NCBI GenBank assembly: GCA_963664935.2
Contig: CAXXSE010000007.1
Location: forward strand, 496,001 to 560,000
Length of the DNA stretch: 64,000 nt
From: G963664935 sp963664935
GTDB taxonomy: Bacteria > Pseudomonadota > Gammaproteobacteria > Methylococcales > G963664935
Direction: 5' to 3'
The notes beneath the pieces are model-generated. The model did not search any database and was not told where the DNA came from. It worked only from the letters and a program-made list of their open reading frames with translations. The position numbers were made by a program, and so were the translations under genes. This document shows, one piece after another, positions 1-8,744 of the stretch (position 1 is its first letter; every line of letters begins with the position of its first letter).

Positions 1-38
1 TTTCTCATTTATGGTGTACTCCTAGACTTACTTTTGCG

Positions 39-160
39 GTAACTATTCAGCTCATTCCCTGAAATCCGCTATTTCTACGTTAAAAAATGATTACTTACAC
101 GTGTAAACTCACATTTTTCGCCTTGAACTGTCGAATTTCAGAGACAATCTGAACCGTTAC
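39..160. repeat. Miniature inverted-repeat element, family A (copy 1)
   Basis: A 122-bp element downstream of carB. Its ends are imperfect inverted repeats starting GTAAC and reading inward to a TGAAAT block. A perfect 12-bp palindrome TTACACGTGTAA lies in the centre. It matches copies at 12670-12790 and 22500-22693 over nearly its whole length, and a terminal fragment near 59198-59235. It has no coding capacity, so it is probably a non-autonomous transposable element. No target duplication is visible at this copy. Confidence 0.75.
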
Positions 161-212
161 GATATCGTGCTCAATAGTTACCTTTTGTGCGCCGAAATTT
201 CACCCGCGTCAG

Positions 213-3200
213 CTAATCGCTAAAAGTTTGGTGAAGCTCCTGCAAGCAATTAACATCGATGGATTTAATTTTATTGAGTGCCTGACAGGTGGCGCGAGCG
301 CCCGCTAGCGTCGTTGTGTAGCTTACTCGATGGTGTAAGGCTTCGCGACGGATCAAGAACGAATCCGCAATAGCCTTTTTGCCTTCCGTAGTATTGATAA
401 TCAAATGTATTTGGCCATTTTTAATCGAATCGACGATATGAGGGCGTCCCTCGGTGACTTTGTTGATGACGGTGCATTCGATGCCTTGTTCCGATAACGT
501 CTTTGAGGTTCCACGGGTTGCTATGATATTAAATCCTTTTGAAATTAGTGTCGTAGCAATCGGTATTATATGCGGCTTGTCGGCGTCACGGATACTGATT
601 AGTATATTACCGGAAGCAATCATTTCAACACCCGCCCCGCGTTGGGCTTTTCCAAAGGCTTCCGCAAAAGTCTTGCCCACCCCCATCACTTCTCCGGTCG
701 ATTTCATTTCCGGCCCAAGAATTGGATCCACCCCCGGAAATTTAATAAACGGAAATACGGCTTCCTTAACGGAATAATAATCCGGGATTCGCTCTTCCGT
801 TATACCTTGTTCCGATAACGTCATGCCAGCCATGCATCGGGCACCTATTTTAGCCAATGGATAGCCGGTGGCTTTGGACAAAAATGGCGCCGTTCTGGAA
901 GCTCTTGGATTGACTTCGAGTAAGTATATTTCGTTTCCTTGAATCGCGAATTGAGCATTCATTAGCCCCACGACATTCAATGCTTTTGCAAGCGCGATGA
1001 CCTGAATTCGTAACTGGGCTTGTATCTCCTCACTCAAATCATAGGGTGGGATCGAACATGCCGAATCACCCGAATGCACACCCGCCTGCTCAATGTGCTC
1101 CATAATTCCGCCGATCAAAACCTCATTTCCATCACAAATGGCATCGATATCCACCTCTACCGCGTCATCAAGAAAACGATCTAATAATACCGGAGATTCG
1201 TGGGAAACATTAACGGCGGCGTGCATATAATGTTCTAGATCGTCTTCGTTATACACGATTTCCATGGCTCGGCCTCCCAACACATAAGAAGGTCTTACCA
1301 CCAGTGGGAAACCTAATTCACGGGCGTAATGGATGGCTTGTTCGGTAGAACGGGCTGTTCTGTTAGGGGGTTGTTTGAGATTGAGACGGTCAACCAGCTT
1401 TTGGAAACGTTCCCGATCTTCCGCCAGATCAATGGAGTCCGGTGTGGTGCCAATGATTGGTGCACCCGCGGCTTCCAATGCCAAGGCAAGCTTCAAAGGT
1501 GTTTGTCCGCCGTATTGGACAATCACGCCTTCAGGCTGCTCCAAATGCACAATCTCTAGTACATCCTCCAGGGTAAGCGACTCAAAATAGAGCCGGTCCG
1601 AAGTGTCGAAGTCGGTGGAAACCGTTTCCGGATTACAGTTGATCATGATGGTTTCGTAGCCGATGTCGCGCAATGCCAGTGCCGCGTGTACACAACAATA
1701 GTCAAACTCAATTCCTTGACCGATTCGGTTTGGCCCCCCACCGAGGATGACAATCTTTTTGCGATCCGATACATTGGCCTCGCACTCCACCTCGTAGGTC
1801 GAATACATATAGGCGGTGGCGGTGGCGAATTCGGCCGCGCAGGAATCGATTCGTTTGTAGACTGGCCGTATCTCCAGCGAATGCCGTTTGGATCGAACTT
1901 CAATCTCCTTGCAATGTAGCAACGAGGCCAGGCGGGAATCGGAAAATCCCTTCCTTTTCAGACGGTAGATTTCGTCGGCGGATAGCGAATCGAGGTTTCG
2001 TTGGGTCAACGATTTTTCGGTCCGCACCAGATCTTCAATCTGAGATAGAAACCAGGGATCGATTTGGCATAGATCAAAAATTTCGTCGAGCGATAAACCA
2101 TAGCGAAATGCATCGGCCAAGTACCATAAGCGCTCGGCTCCCGGTTGCCTGAGTTCCATTTGCAACCGTTCAAAGGCGTCAGCACCTTTGAGGTCTAATT
2201 TTTCGACCAAGCCATCCACGTCCGTTTCGAGGCCTCGGAGTGCTTTTTGTAGCGATTCCTGAAAAGTTCTACCGATCGCCATGACCTCGCCCACCGACTG
2301 CATTTGTGTGGTGAGCCGTCCATTTGCTTGCGGAAATTTTTCGAAGGTAAAGCGAGGGATCTTGGTGACTACGTAGTCAATGGTGGGTTCGAATGAAGCG
2401 GGTGTTGCTCCTCCGGTTATTTCGTTTTGTAATTCGTCTAGGGTATAACCCACCGCAAGTTTAGCGGCTACTTTAGCGATAGGAAACCCGGTCGCCTTAG
2501 AAGCTAAGGCCGATGATCGCGATACGCGGGGATTCATTTCGATCACCACCAAACGCCCGGTCTCCGGATGAATCGCCACCTGGACATTTGATCCACCGGT
2601 ATCGACGCCAATTTCCCGAAGTACGGCGATGGATACGTTTCTTAAAATTTGGTATTCCTTATCGGTTAACGTTTGCGCGGGCGCCACCGTGATTGAGTCC
2701 CCGGTGTGAACCCCCATGGGGTCGAAATTTTCGATCGAACAGACAATAATGCAATTATCCTTGGAGTCGCGCACGACTTCCATCTCGAATTCTTTCCAGC
2801 CGAGTACAGATTCTTCGATCAATAATTCGCTGGTGGGAGACCAATCCAATCCACGCTCGCAGATTTCCAGGAGTTCTTCCCGATTGTAGGCGATACCGCC
2901 GCCACTGCCACCTAAGGTGAACGATGGTCGGATAATAGCGGGATAACCGATTAGCTCAATAGCTTCCTGGGCTTGTTCAAGGTTATGGGCTATTTTCGAT
3001 CGTGGCACCTCCAAGCCAATTTTCACTATGGCTTCCCGGAATAGGCTGCGGTCTTCCGCCTTGTCGATGGCCTCCCGGCTGGCCCCGATTAGCTCGACAT
3101 CAAATTTATCTAATATGCCTTCACGAACCAAGTCTAAAGCACAATTCAACGCCGTTTGCCCACCCATGGTCGGTAATAATGCATCCGGTCTTTCCTTTTC

Positions 3201-3434
3201 GATGATACGCGCGACGGTTTGCCAATCGACCGGCTCGATATAAACCGCATCGGCGGTATCGGGATCGGTCATAATAGTTGCCGGATTGGAGTTGACCAAA
3301 ACAACGCGAAATCCCTCTTCTCGCAATGCTTTGCAGGCCTGGGTTCCGGAATAATCAAATTCACAGGCTTGGCCGATCACAATAGGCCCGGCTCCCAATA
3401 ATAAAATCGATCGAATATCTGTTCGTTTGGGCAT
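213..3434 (-). CDS. carB: Carbamoyl-phosphate synthase large subunit
   Basis: Large subunit of carbamoyl-phosphate synthase. It makes carbamoyl phosphate from bicarbonate, ammonia (channelled from CarA) and two ATP, feeding arginine and pyrimidine synthesis in the cytosol. The 1073-residue length equals the usual bacterial length. Two homologous ATP-grasp halves are visible: the first opens with LLLGAGPIVIGQACEFDYSG and the second, near residue 560, with ILGGGPNRIGQGIEFDYCC. The C-terminal MGS-like regulatory domain follows a GNILISIRDADK stretch. The ATG lies 8 nt after the carA stop with no strong ribosome site, so translation is probably coupled to carA. The gene is intact and is the last of the dapB-carA-carB series. 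Confidence 0.98.
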   Translation of the reverse strand: MPKRTDIRSILLLGAGPIVIGQACEFDYSGTQACKALREEGFRVVLVNSNPATIMTDPDTADAVYIEPVDWQTVARIIEKERPDALLPTMGGQTALNCALDLVREGILDKFDVELIGASREAIDKAEDRSLFREAIVKIGLEVPRSKIAHNLEQAQEAIELIGYPAIIRPSFTLGGSGGGIAYNREELLEICERGLDWSPTSELLIEESVLGWKEFEMEVVRDSKDNCIIVCSIENFDPMGVHTGDSITVAPAQTLTDKEYQILRNVSIAVLREIGVDTGGSNVQVAIHPETGRLVVIEMNPRVSRSSALASKATGFPIAKVAAKLAVGYTLDELQNEITGGATPASFEPTIDYVVTKIPRFTFEKFPQANGRLTTQMQSVGEVMAIGRTFQESLQKALRGLETDVDGLVEKLDLKGADAFERLQMELRQPGAERLWYLADAFRYGLSLDEIFDLCQIDPWFLSQIEDLVRTEKSLTQRNLDSLSADEIYRLKRKGFSDSRLASLLHCKEIEVRSKRHSLEIRPVYKRIDSCAAEFATATAYMYSTYEVECEANVSDRKKIVILGGGPNRIGQGIEFDYCCVHAALALRDIGYETIMINCNPETVSTDFDTSDRLYFESLTLEDVLEIVHLEQPEGVIVQYGGQTPLKLALALEAAGAPIIGTTPDSIDLAEDRERFQKLVDRLNLKQPPNRTARSTEQAIHYARELGFPLVVRPSYVLGGRAMEIVYNEDDLEHYMHAAVNVSHESPVLLDRFLDDAVEVDIDAICDGNEVLIGGIMEHIEQAGVHSGDSACSIPPYDLSEEIQAQLRIQVIALAKALNVVGLMNAQFAIQGNEIYLLEVNPRASRTAPFLSKATGYPLAKIGARCMAGMTLSEQGITEERIPDYYSVKEAVFPFIKFPGVDPILGPEMKSTGEVMGVGKTFAEAFGKAQRGAGVEMIASGNILISIRDADKPHIIPIATTLISKGFNIIATRGTSKTLSEQGIECTVINKVTEGRPHIVDSIKNGQIHLIINTTEGKKAIADSFLIRREALHHRVSYTTTLAGARATCQALNKIKSIDVNCLQELHQTFSD

Positions 3435-3442
3435 TTAAAAAA

Positions 3443-4588
3443 TCAGGAGTCGTAAATCTGGGTGGCTGCCTGATCCATTTTCTCAATGAATCGGTCGAAA
3501 AGCCCTCCAATGTCGTGTGGGCCCGGGCTTGCCTCGGGGTGTCCTTGAAACCCCATCGCTGGGGAATCGGTGAGTTCGATCCCTTGCAAGGTGCCGTCAA
3601 AAAGAGATCGATGGGTTACTTTTACGTTCGCGGGTAAACTGGATTCGTCCACCGCAAAACCATGGTTTTGACTGGTGATCAATACAGCGCCGGAATCGAT
3701 ATCCTTTACGGGATGGTTGGCGCCATGGTGACCGAATTTCATCTTTAGGGTTTTGGCGCCCGAAGCTAGCGCCAATAACTGATGTCCCAGGCAAATACCA
3801 AAAACAGGAATATTAGTTTCGAGAATAGATTTAATGGCGTTGATTGCGTAGTCACACGGCTCCGGATCGCCGGGACCATTAGAAAGAAATACGCCATCAG
3901 GAGCTAAGCCGAGGACTTCTTTCGCCGAAGTGCGCGCGGGAACCACGGTAATTCGGCAACCGCGCTCGGCCAGCATGCGCAAAATATTACGTTTTACGCC
4001 GAAGTCATAAGCAATAATATGTTTGTCATTATCGGTTTTCTCTACCGATCCTTTCGTTAGTGTCCACGTCCCTTGGGTCCAGGTGTAAGAAGCGTTGACA
4101 GTAACTTCTTTGGCCAGATCCATGCCTTTAAGGCCTGGAAACTCAAGCGCTTTTTGTTTCGCCTGGTGTGGATTCAAATCATAACCGGCCATAATGCACC
4201 CTCGTTGGGCGCCTCGATCACGAAGTATCCGCGTGAGTTGCCGGGTATCGATTTCGGCGATAGCTACAATTTTATGCGCAACCAGATATTCACTTAACGA
4301 TTGTTGCGCGCGCCAATTGCTTAAGCGCAAAGGGACATCGCGGACAACTAGACCGCTGGCGAAAATCTTCGATGATTCATTATCCTCATCGTTGACCCCT
4401 ACATTGCCGATATGCGGGTAGGTGAGGGTAATGATTTGCCGGGCATAGGAGGGATCGCTGAGAATTTCCTGGTAACCGGTATAAGAGGTGTTAAACACCA
4501 CTTCTCCCGTAGTCCAGCCATCGACGCCGATGGATACCCCTCGAAAGGTGGTTCCGTCCTCCAGCACTAAAATCGCGGGTTTGGTCAC
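3443..4588 (-). CDS. carA: Carbamoyl-phosphate synthase small (glutaminase) subunit
   Basis: Glutamine amidotransferase subunit that hydrolyses glutamine and passes ammonia to CarB. The N-terminal CPSase small-chain domain starts TKPAILVLEDGTTFRG. The class I glutaminase domain has the nucleophile motif FGICLGHQLL and a distal GHPEASPGPHD containing the His-Glu pair. I chose a GTG start at 4588 because AGGA lies about 5 nt upstream and it gives the family-typical start MTKPAIL. An in-frame ATG at 4600 would add MRKI but lacks a ribosome site. A family C miniature element begins about 35 bp upstream of this start and may have displaced or supplied the promoter. Confidence 0.96.
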   Translation of the reverse strand: MTKPAILVLEDGTTFRGVSIGVDGWTTGEVVFNTSYTGYQEILSDPSYARQIITLTYPHIGNVGVNDEDNESSKIFASGLVVRDVPLRLSNWRAQQSLSEYLVAHKIVAIAEIDTRQLTRILRDRGAQRGCIMAGYDLNPHQAKQKALEFPGLKGMDLAKEVTVNASYTWTQGTWTLTKGSVEKTDNDKHIIAYDFGVKRNILRMLAERGCRITVVPARTSAKEVLGLAPDGVFLSNGPGDPEPCDYAINAIKSILETNIPVFGICLGHQLLALASGAKTLKMKFGHHGANHPVKDIDSGAVLITSQNHGFAVDESSLPANVKVTHRSLFDGTLQGIELTDSPAMGFQGHPEASPGPHDIGGLFDRFIEKMDQAATQIYDS

Positions 4589-4623
4589 TATCTTCCTCAT
4601 ATGAAAAAATGGGGGGAATTACG

Positions 4624-4786
4624 ACCTGAATCTGTGACTTCAATACGGATAACAGGGGGCTAGATGTTGGTTTCACAGGGGATCAAAAAAATCTTAGCTT
4701 CACCCATAGGTTAAGTGGGTATTTTTTTGACCGCTGTGGAATCAAGAGCTTGTGCCCTGTTCCGTAGTGGAGTCACTTATACAGGT
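4624..4786. repeat. Miniature inverted-repeat element, family C (complete copy)
   Basis: A 163-bp element just upstream of carA. Its ends, ACCTG...CAGGT, extend inward as an imperfect inverted repeat of about 30 bp (GTGACTTCAATACGGATAAC at the left, its approximate complement at the right). The centre is a second inverted pair (CTTCACCCA / AAGTGGGTA). The left 84 bp recur at 15117-15200 and the right 79 bp at 20410-20488. No ORF. Confidence 0.75.
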
Positions 4787-5066
4787 ATTAAATAATTCTG
4801 ACCCGACAACGAAATTTTGATGCGTGGATTTTACGGGATAGTGCTTGTTGATGTCCATCCCGGTGGATTATCCACTGGTAAAACCGCATAGTTAAGAAGC
4901 TATATTCCGGCGAAGTTTCGCTTACATAAGTGACCGCTTTTAGGCCAATTTCGGCGAGACGAGAACTTCAGTAATAAACAATGTCCAAAAATCAATATTG
5001 GCTTATCAAGCAGGGGATTGCCGACATCGCCCCCGGCTTTATTGAACATAGCGAACCACCCCGCTC

Positions 5067-5355
5067 TTAAACTCTCGACTCAATAGGATTCACAATGATT
5101 TTATCGGCTTTTTGCCGAACGCGGTTTAGATCGTAATTCATATGCAAACGTATCCAGCTATCAGCCGTACCCCAGCCATCTTTTCCAGTCGAATAGCTAT
5201 TCCAGGAGAGATACCTGAATGCTCATTGACCAGTTTATTCAACATGTAACGCGAATACCTAAGGCCTTGGCAGCTTTGGTCATGGACAGCACAAGTGGCT
5301 CCAGGCAGTTCATCCGAACATATTGGTCGGGATGTGGCGGGTTTTTCATCGGCAT
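5067..5355 (-). pseudogene. Degraded HigA-family antitoxin
   Basis: The minus strand begins MPMKNPPHPDQYVRMNCLEP and continues LSMTKAAKALGI, matching the start of HigA/XRE antitoxins; the intact HigA at 49052 begins MPMKNPPHPGELV. Frames then shift: LNKLVNEHSGISPGIAIRLEK lies in one frame, and a WIRLHMNYDLNRVRQKADKI tail with terminal stop in another. The helix-turn-helix and C-terminal parts are recognisable, but no single open frame remains. There is no toxin partner beside it. It is one of two toxin-antitoxin remnants that bracket asnS. Confidence 0.7.
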
Positions 5356-5404
5356 GTGTTTTACCCCTTATTAGCGATAATCGACCATTTTCCTAAAGGA
5401 GAAC

Positions 5405-6832
5405 CTAAAACTCCGCGTTTAACGGTGTTCTAGGGAACGGTATAACATCACGAATATTGCCCATACCGGTTACGAATAGGACCAATCGTTCGAAACCTAA
5501 ACCAAAACCTGAGTGCGGTACGGTTCCGAATTCTCGAGTTTCCAGGTACCACCAAATACTCGATTCGGGGATGCCAAACTGTTTAATTTTCTCAGCCAAT
5601 ATATCGTAGCGTTCTTCTCTTTGCGATCCACCGATTATCTCGCCAATTCCTGGAAATAAAATATCCATTGCGGCGACGGTTTTCCCATCGTCGTTGCTAC
5701 GCATGTAAAACGCTTTAATTTCCGCCGGGTACCCAGTAATTGCAACGGGCTTTTTGAAGTGTTTTTCTACTAAAAAACGTTCATGTTCGGACTGTAAGTC
5801 AATGCCCCATTCTATTGGGAATTGAAACTTTTTCTTTTTGTGGGGCTTGGAATTCAGAAGAATCTCGATTGCTTCGGAATAGTCGATTCTTTCAAAATCA
5901 TTTTCCACTACAAATTGTAATCTTTGCAGAAGATTCAATTCATGACGTTCCTCTTTCCTCTTGTTTTTCTCCTCGTACAACTCGCGTTTCATAAGAAACT
6001 CCAGATCGTCGGGGTATTGCTCTAACACATAATTCAGCAGGTACTTCAAAAAATCCTCGGCTAAATCGATGTTGTCTTCAATCTCGTTAAAAGCAACTTC
6101 CGGTTCGATCATCCAGAACTCCGCCAAATGTCGGCTGGTATTGGAATTCTCCGCGCGAAAGGTGGGACCGAAAGTATAAACTTTACCCAGTGCAAGTGCC
6201 GCCAACTCAGCTTCAAGTTGACCGCTTACGGTGAGGTGGGTTTCCTTGCCAAAGAAGTCTTGCTGAAAATCCACATTACCGCTTTCCAGGGGAGGATTTT
6301 TGAGATCAAGCGTAGTTACGCGAAACATTTCACCAGCGCCTTCACAATCCGATCCCGTGATAATGGGTGAATGGATACAGTAAAAGCCGTTGTCATTAAA
6401 ATATTGATGAACCGCAAATGCTAACGAGTGCCGTATTCTAGATATGGCGCTGAAGGTATTGGTTCTGAAGCGCAAATGGGCCTTCTCGCGCAAAAATTCC
6501 AACGAATGTCTTTTCGGTTGGAGTGGATATTGTTCGGCGCTGCAATCCCCCAGAATTTCTAAATACTCGACTTTGATTTCCACCGTCTGTCCCTGGCCCT
6601 TGGAGTTGACGAGTTCACCGGTTATAGAGAGCGCTGTCCCCGTGTGAATTCTTTTCAAGAGCGATTCATCGGTATTTTCAAAATCCACGACTGCCTGGAT
6701 TCCATGGATAGTCGAACCATCGTTCAGCGAAATAAACTGGTTATTGCGGAAGGTCCTAACCCAACCTTTTACACTTACTTTGTTACCGATTTGGGGTTTT
6801 AAGAGAATTGTTTTAACTGGGGTGGTTTTCAT
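5405..6832 (-). CDS. asnS: Asparaginyl-tRNA synthetase
   Basis: Class IIb aminoacyl-tRNA synthetase that charges tRNA-Asn with asparagine; 475 residues. An N-terminal OB-fold anticodon-binding domain (about residues 15-110, starting KVSVKGWVRTFRNNQFISL) precedes the catalytic core. Motif 2 is FRAENSNTSRHLAEFWMIEPE and motif 3 is GFGLGFERLVLFVTG. Between motif 1 and motif 2 it carries an insertion containing NVDFQQDFFGKETHLTVSG. From family knowledge I associate this with Bacteroidota-type AsnS rather than the shorter enterobacterial form. It sits between dapB and carA, which are normally adjacent in gammaproteobacteria, and is flanked by toxin-antitoxin debris. Acquisition by transfer is likely. 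Confidence 0.95.
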   Translation of the reverse strand: MKTTPVKTILLKPQIGNKVSVKGWVRTFRNNQFISLNDGSTIHGIQAVVDFENTDESLLKRIHTGTALSITGELVNSKGQGQTVEIKVEYLEILGDCSAEQYPLQPKRHSLEFLREKAHLRFRTNTFSAISRIRHSLAFAVHQYFNDNGFYCIHSPIITGSDCEGAGEMFRVTTLDLKNPPLESGNVDFQQDFFGKETHLTVSGQLEAELAALALGKVYTFGPTFRAENSNTSRHLAEFWMIEPEVAFNEIEDNIDLAEDFLKYLLNYVLEQYPDDLEFLMKRELYEEKNKRKEERHELNLLQRLQFVVENDFERIDYSEAIEILLNSKPHKKKKFQFPIEWGIDLQSEHERFLVEKHFKKPVAITGYPAEIKAFYMRSNDDGKTVAAMDILFPGIGEIIGGSQREERYDILAEKIKQFGIPESSIWWYLETREFGTVPHSGFGLGFERLVLFVTGMGNIRDVIPFPRTPLNAEF

Positions 6833-6956
6833 GCTGATAATTGGGTTTTTATTTCACGAGAACATTCTTTCATTAAACCAATAAGCGCCAATACAAGCAA
6901 TGATGGCGGGAAGTGGGATTGTCACGCATTGACCTAAAGTTAAGGTTAATTAGGTA

Positions 6957-7291
6957 TTGTGTTCCCGAAATTTTAAGATGATAACCTACCTTGAACGCGA
7001 AAACCCTTCCAAAAACAGCCATCGCTTTTACGCCCTGCAAGTCACTCAAACGATATTCGGATCATGGGCTTTGATCCGCATATGGGGAAGGATCGGACAA
7101 CCTCCGAGGGAGGCACAAAGCTGGAATCTCGGTCCGATGCTTTCCGTCTGATCGATGCCGTCCAGATCGGTGAAGCCATCTGGGCGGTTCATGCATTCCA
7201 GAAGAAATCCAAGATGGGTATTAAGACCCCAAAGCAGGATGTCGATTTGATCAAATCACGCATAAAACAATTGAAGGAGCGGTTGCTATGA
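6957..7291 (+). pseudogene. Composite remnant: WGR-domain start joined to the C-terminus of a HigB/Gp49-like toxin
   Basis: The first part, from 6957, reads ITYLERENPSKNSHRFYALQ and SWALIRIWGRIGQPP, a recognisable WGR domain. The frame then shifts, and the domain seems to continue (GGTKLESRSDAFRLIDA) in the frame that starts at 7064. Without a break this frame passes into VQIGEAIWAVHAFQKKSKMG and IKTPKQDVDLIKSRIKQL, the conserved C-terminal half of phage-derived Gp49-like (HigB/RelE-type) toxins. The toxin's N-terminal half is missing, so toxin activity is unlikely. Its end overlaps the antitoxin start by 4 nt, as in an intact toxin-antitoxin operon. The fusion could be a deletion junction. 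Confidence 0.6.
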
Positions 7292-7590
7292 CGGAAAAGC
7301 TTGAACTGGTACGAGGCAGCGGTAACGTTTTCCGTGATATAGGCACCCAGAATGCCGATTTGAAACAGGCCAAAGCGTTATTAGCCGCTGAAATCATTGG
7401 TGTCCTAGATGATGAGAATTTATCCGTACGGGCCGCTGGAAAACGCACGGGTATAGCCTATGCGGATTTTTCCCGCATCCGCAATGCCGATTTGGACCGT
7501 TTCACCATCGATCGGTTGATGATTATTGTATCCAGGTTGGGAAGGAAGGTTGAGGTGCGGGTGTGTGATCAAAAATTGGAGCCGGTCTAA
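7288..7590 (+). CDS. XRE-family (HigA-like, HTH_37) antitoxin
   Basis: A 100-residue helix-turn-helix protein. The region AEIIGVLDDENLSVRAAGKR followed by TGIAYADFSRIRNADLDRFT is the HTH of the HigA-2/HTH_37 antitoxin group that pairs with Gp49-like toxins. The ATG overlaps the stop of the damaged toxin gene (ATGA arrangement), with GGAGCGG upstream as ribosome site. The antitoxin is open and probably functional as a DNA-binding protein, but its toxin partner is truncated. A 16-bp sequence TGTTACACTTGACTAG follows it and recurs beside the serine recombinase near 47975-47990. Confidence 0.8.
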   Translation: MTEKLELVRGSGNVFRDIGTQNADLKQAKALLAAEIIGVLDDENLSVRAAGKRTGIAYADFSRIRNADLDRFTIDRLMIIVSRLGRKVEVRVCDQKLEPV

Positions 7591-7623
7591 GATCGGGAAA
7601 ACACCCCATTTGTTACACTTGAC

Positions 7624-7690
7624 TAGGAGGCTGTCCGAGAATAGGAGCCGTAGCAAGGGAAAGCGGTTTTGAGGCCATTTTATCGATTAA
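7624..7690. repeat. Family B miniature element, left end only
   Basis: Begins CTAGGAGGCTGTCCGAGAAT and matches the first ~67 bp of the complete family B copies (33454-33692, 51746-51912), up to the CGATTAAATG block. The copy stops where a different inverted-repeat element (family D) starts, so it appears truncated by that insertion. Confidence 0.75.
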
Positions 7691-7699
7691 ATGTGAAAT

Positions 7700-7791
7700 A
7701 AAGGGGACGCTACCCTTTAACGCGTAAAATACGCAAGAATGTTAATATCTGTTTAGAGTTAAATATTAATAAAAAAGGTAGCGTCCCCTTT
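7700..7791. repeat. Inverted-repeat element, family D
   Basis: A 92-bp segment bounded by perfect 15-bp inverted repeats, AAAGGGGACGCTACC at the left and GGTAGCGTCCCCTTT at the right. The interior is AT-rich and non-coding. It directly abuts the truncated family B element. The size and perfect ends suggest a miniature transposable element or REP-like repeat. This is the only copy in the window. Confidence 0.65.
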
Positions 7792-7935
7792 GATTCCCCT
7801 CCCGATAGACTGACCAAACGAAGGGGCCGCTTCTAAGAGCAGTCATTAATTTTTACCGATGAATGTCGTTCTCCACGTGTACAAAGCATGAATTTTCTAC
7901 GGAACGTGCGGATAAATTGGCCGATTAAAGTCCAA

Positions 7936-8742
7936 TCAATCCGACAACCCAAGTACATCCTGCATGTCGTACAAACCGGTCTGCTTTTGCATAATCCAGG
8001 ATGTCGCCCGCATGGCCCCGTTGGCAAACGTCATACGGCTTGAGGCTTTATGTGAAATTTCAACCCGTTCGCCTTCATGGGCGAACATCACGGTGTGCTC
8101 ACCGACGATATCACCGGCGCGTATAGTCGAGAAACCAATGGTGTTGCGCTTTCGTTCGCCGGTTTGTCCTTCTCTTCCAAAAACGGCGGATTCCTTTAAA
8201 TCCCGCCCGAGAACCCCGGCAACTACTTCACCCATGCGCAGAGCGGTCCCTGATGGAGCATCGACTTTATGGCGATGATGGGCTTCGATAATTTCAATGT
8301 CCGATTCATCCCCCATCACACGCGCGGTTAGTTCCAGCAATTTTAAGACAATATTGACCCCTACGCTCATGTTAGGAGCTAGGACAATAGCCACTGCCCT
8401 GGCCGCATCGGCAATCTGTTTCTTCTGCCCTTCATCAAACCCGGTGGTGCCAATAACGATGCGCTTTCCATTCCTACGACAAATATCAAGATGCGCCAAA
8501 CACGGTTTCGGGTGAGTAAAGTCAATGAGGACATCGAAGGAATCAATCACAGCTTCCAGATTGTCACCGATTGTGATTTCCAGAGGACCTATCCCGGCGA
8601 TTTCGCCAGCATCTCTTCCAACAGCTGGATTATCGGATTTTTCCATGGCAGCGGTGAGCTCTATACCACTAGCTAATTGCTGAGCTTGCGTGAGACTTTG
8701 GCCCATGCGGCCAGCCGCCCCAACAATCGCTATTCTGATCAT
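7936..8742 (-). CDS. dapB: 4-hydroxy-tetrahydrodipicolinate reductase
   Basis: NAD(P)H-dependent reductase of the diaminopimelate/lysine pathway, converting 4-hydroxy-tetrahydrodipicolinate to tetrahydrodipicolinate in the cytosol. Its 268 residues match the family. The N-terminal Rossmann motif is IAIVGAAGRMGQSL. The catalytic signature is EAHHRHKVDAPSGTA, with the His-His and Lys residues used in catalysis and substrate binding. The ATG lies 2 nt from the dnaJ stop, so it is probably co-transcribed with dnaJ. The conserved gammaproteobacterial order would place carA next, but asnS and toxin-antitoxin debris intervene here. Confidence 0.98.
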   Translation of the reverse strand: MIRIAIVGAAGRMGQSLTQAQQLASGIELTAAMEKSDNPAVGRDAGEIAGIGPLEITIGDNLEAVIDSFDVLIDFTHPKPCLAHLDICRRNGKRIVIGTTGFDEGQKKQIADAARAVAIVLAPNMSVGVNIVLKLLELTARVMGDESDIEIIEAHHRHKVDAPSGTALRMGEVVAGVLGRDLKESAVFGREGQTGERKRNTIGFSTIRAGDIVGEHTVMFAHEGERVEISHKASSRMTFANGAMRATSWIMQKQTGLYDMQDVLGLSD

Positions 8743-8744
8743 TG

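Noticed and set aside
4981..5070. Short plus-strand ORF (30 codons) before the HigA remnant
   Set aside because: No ribosome site, no family match and overlap with the end of the HigA remnant.
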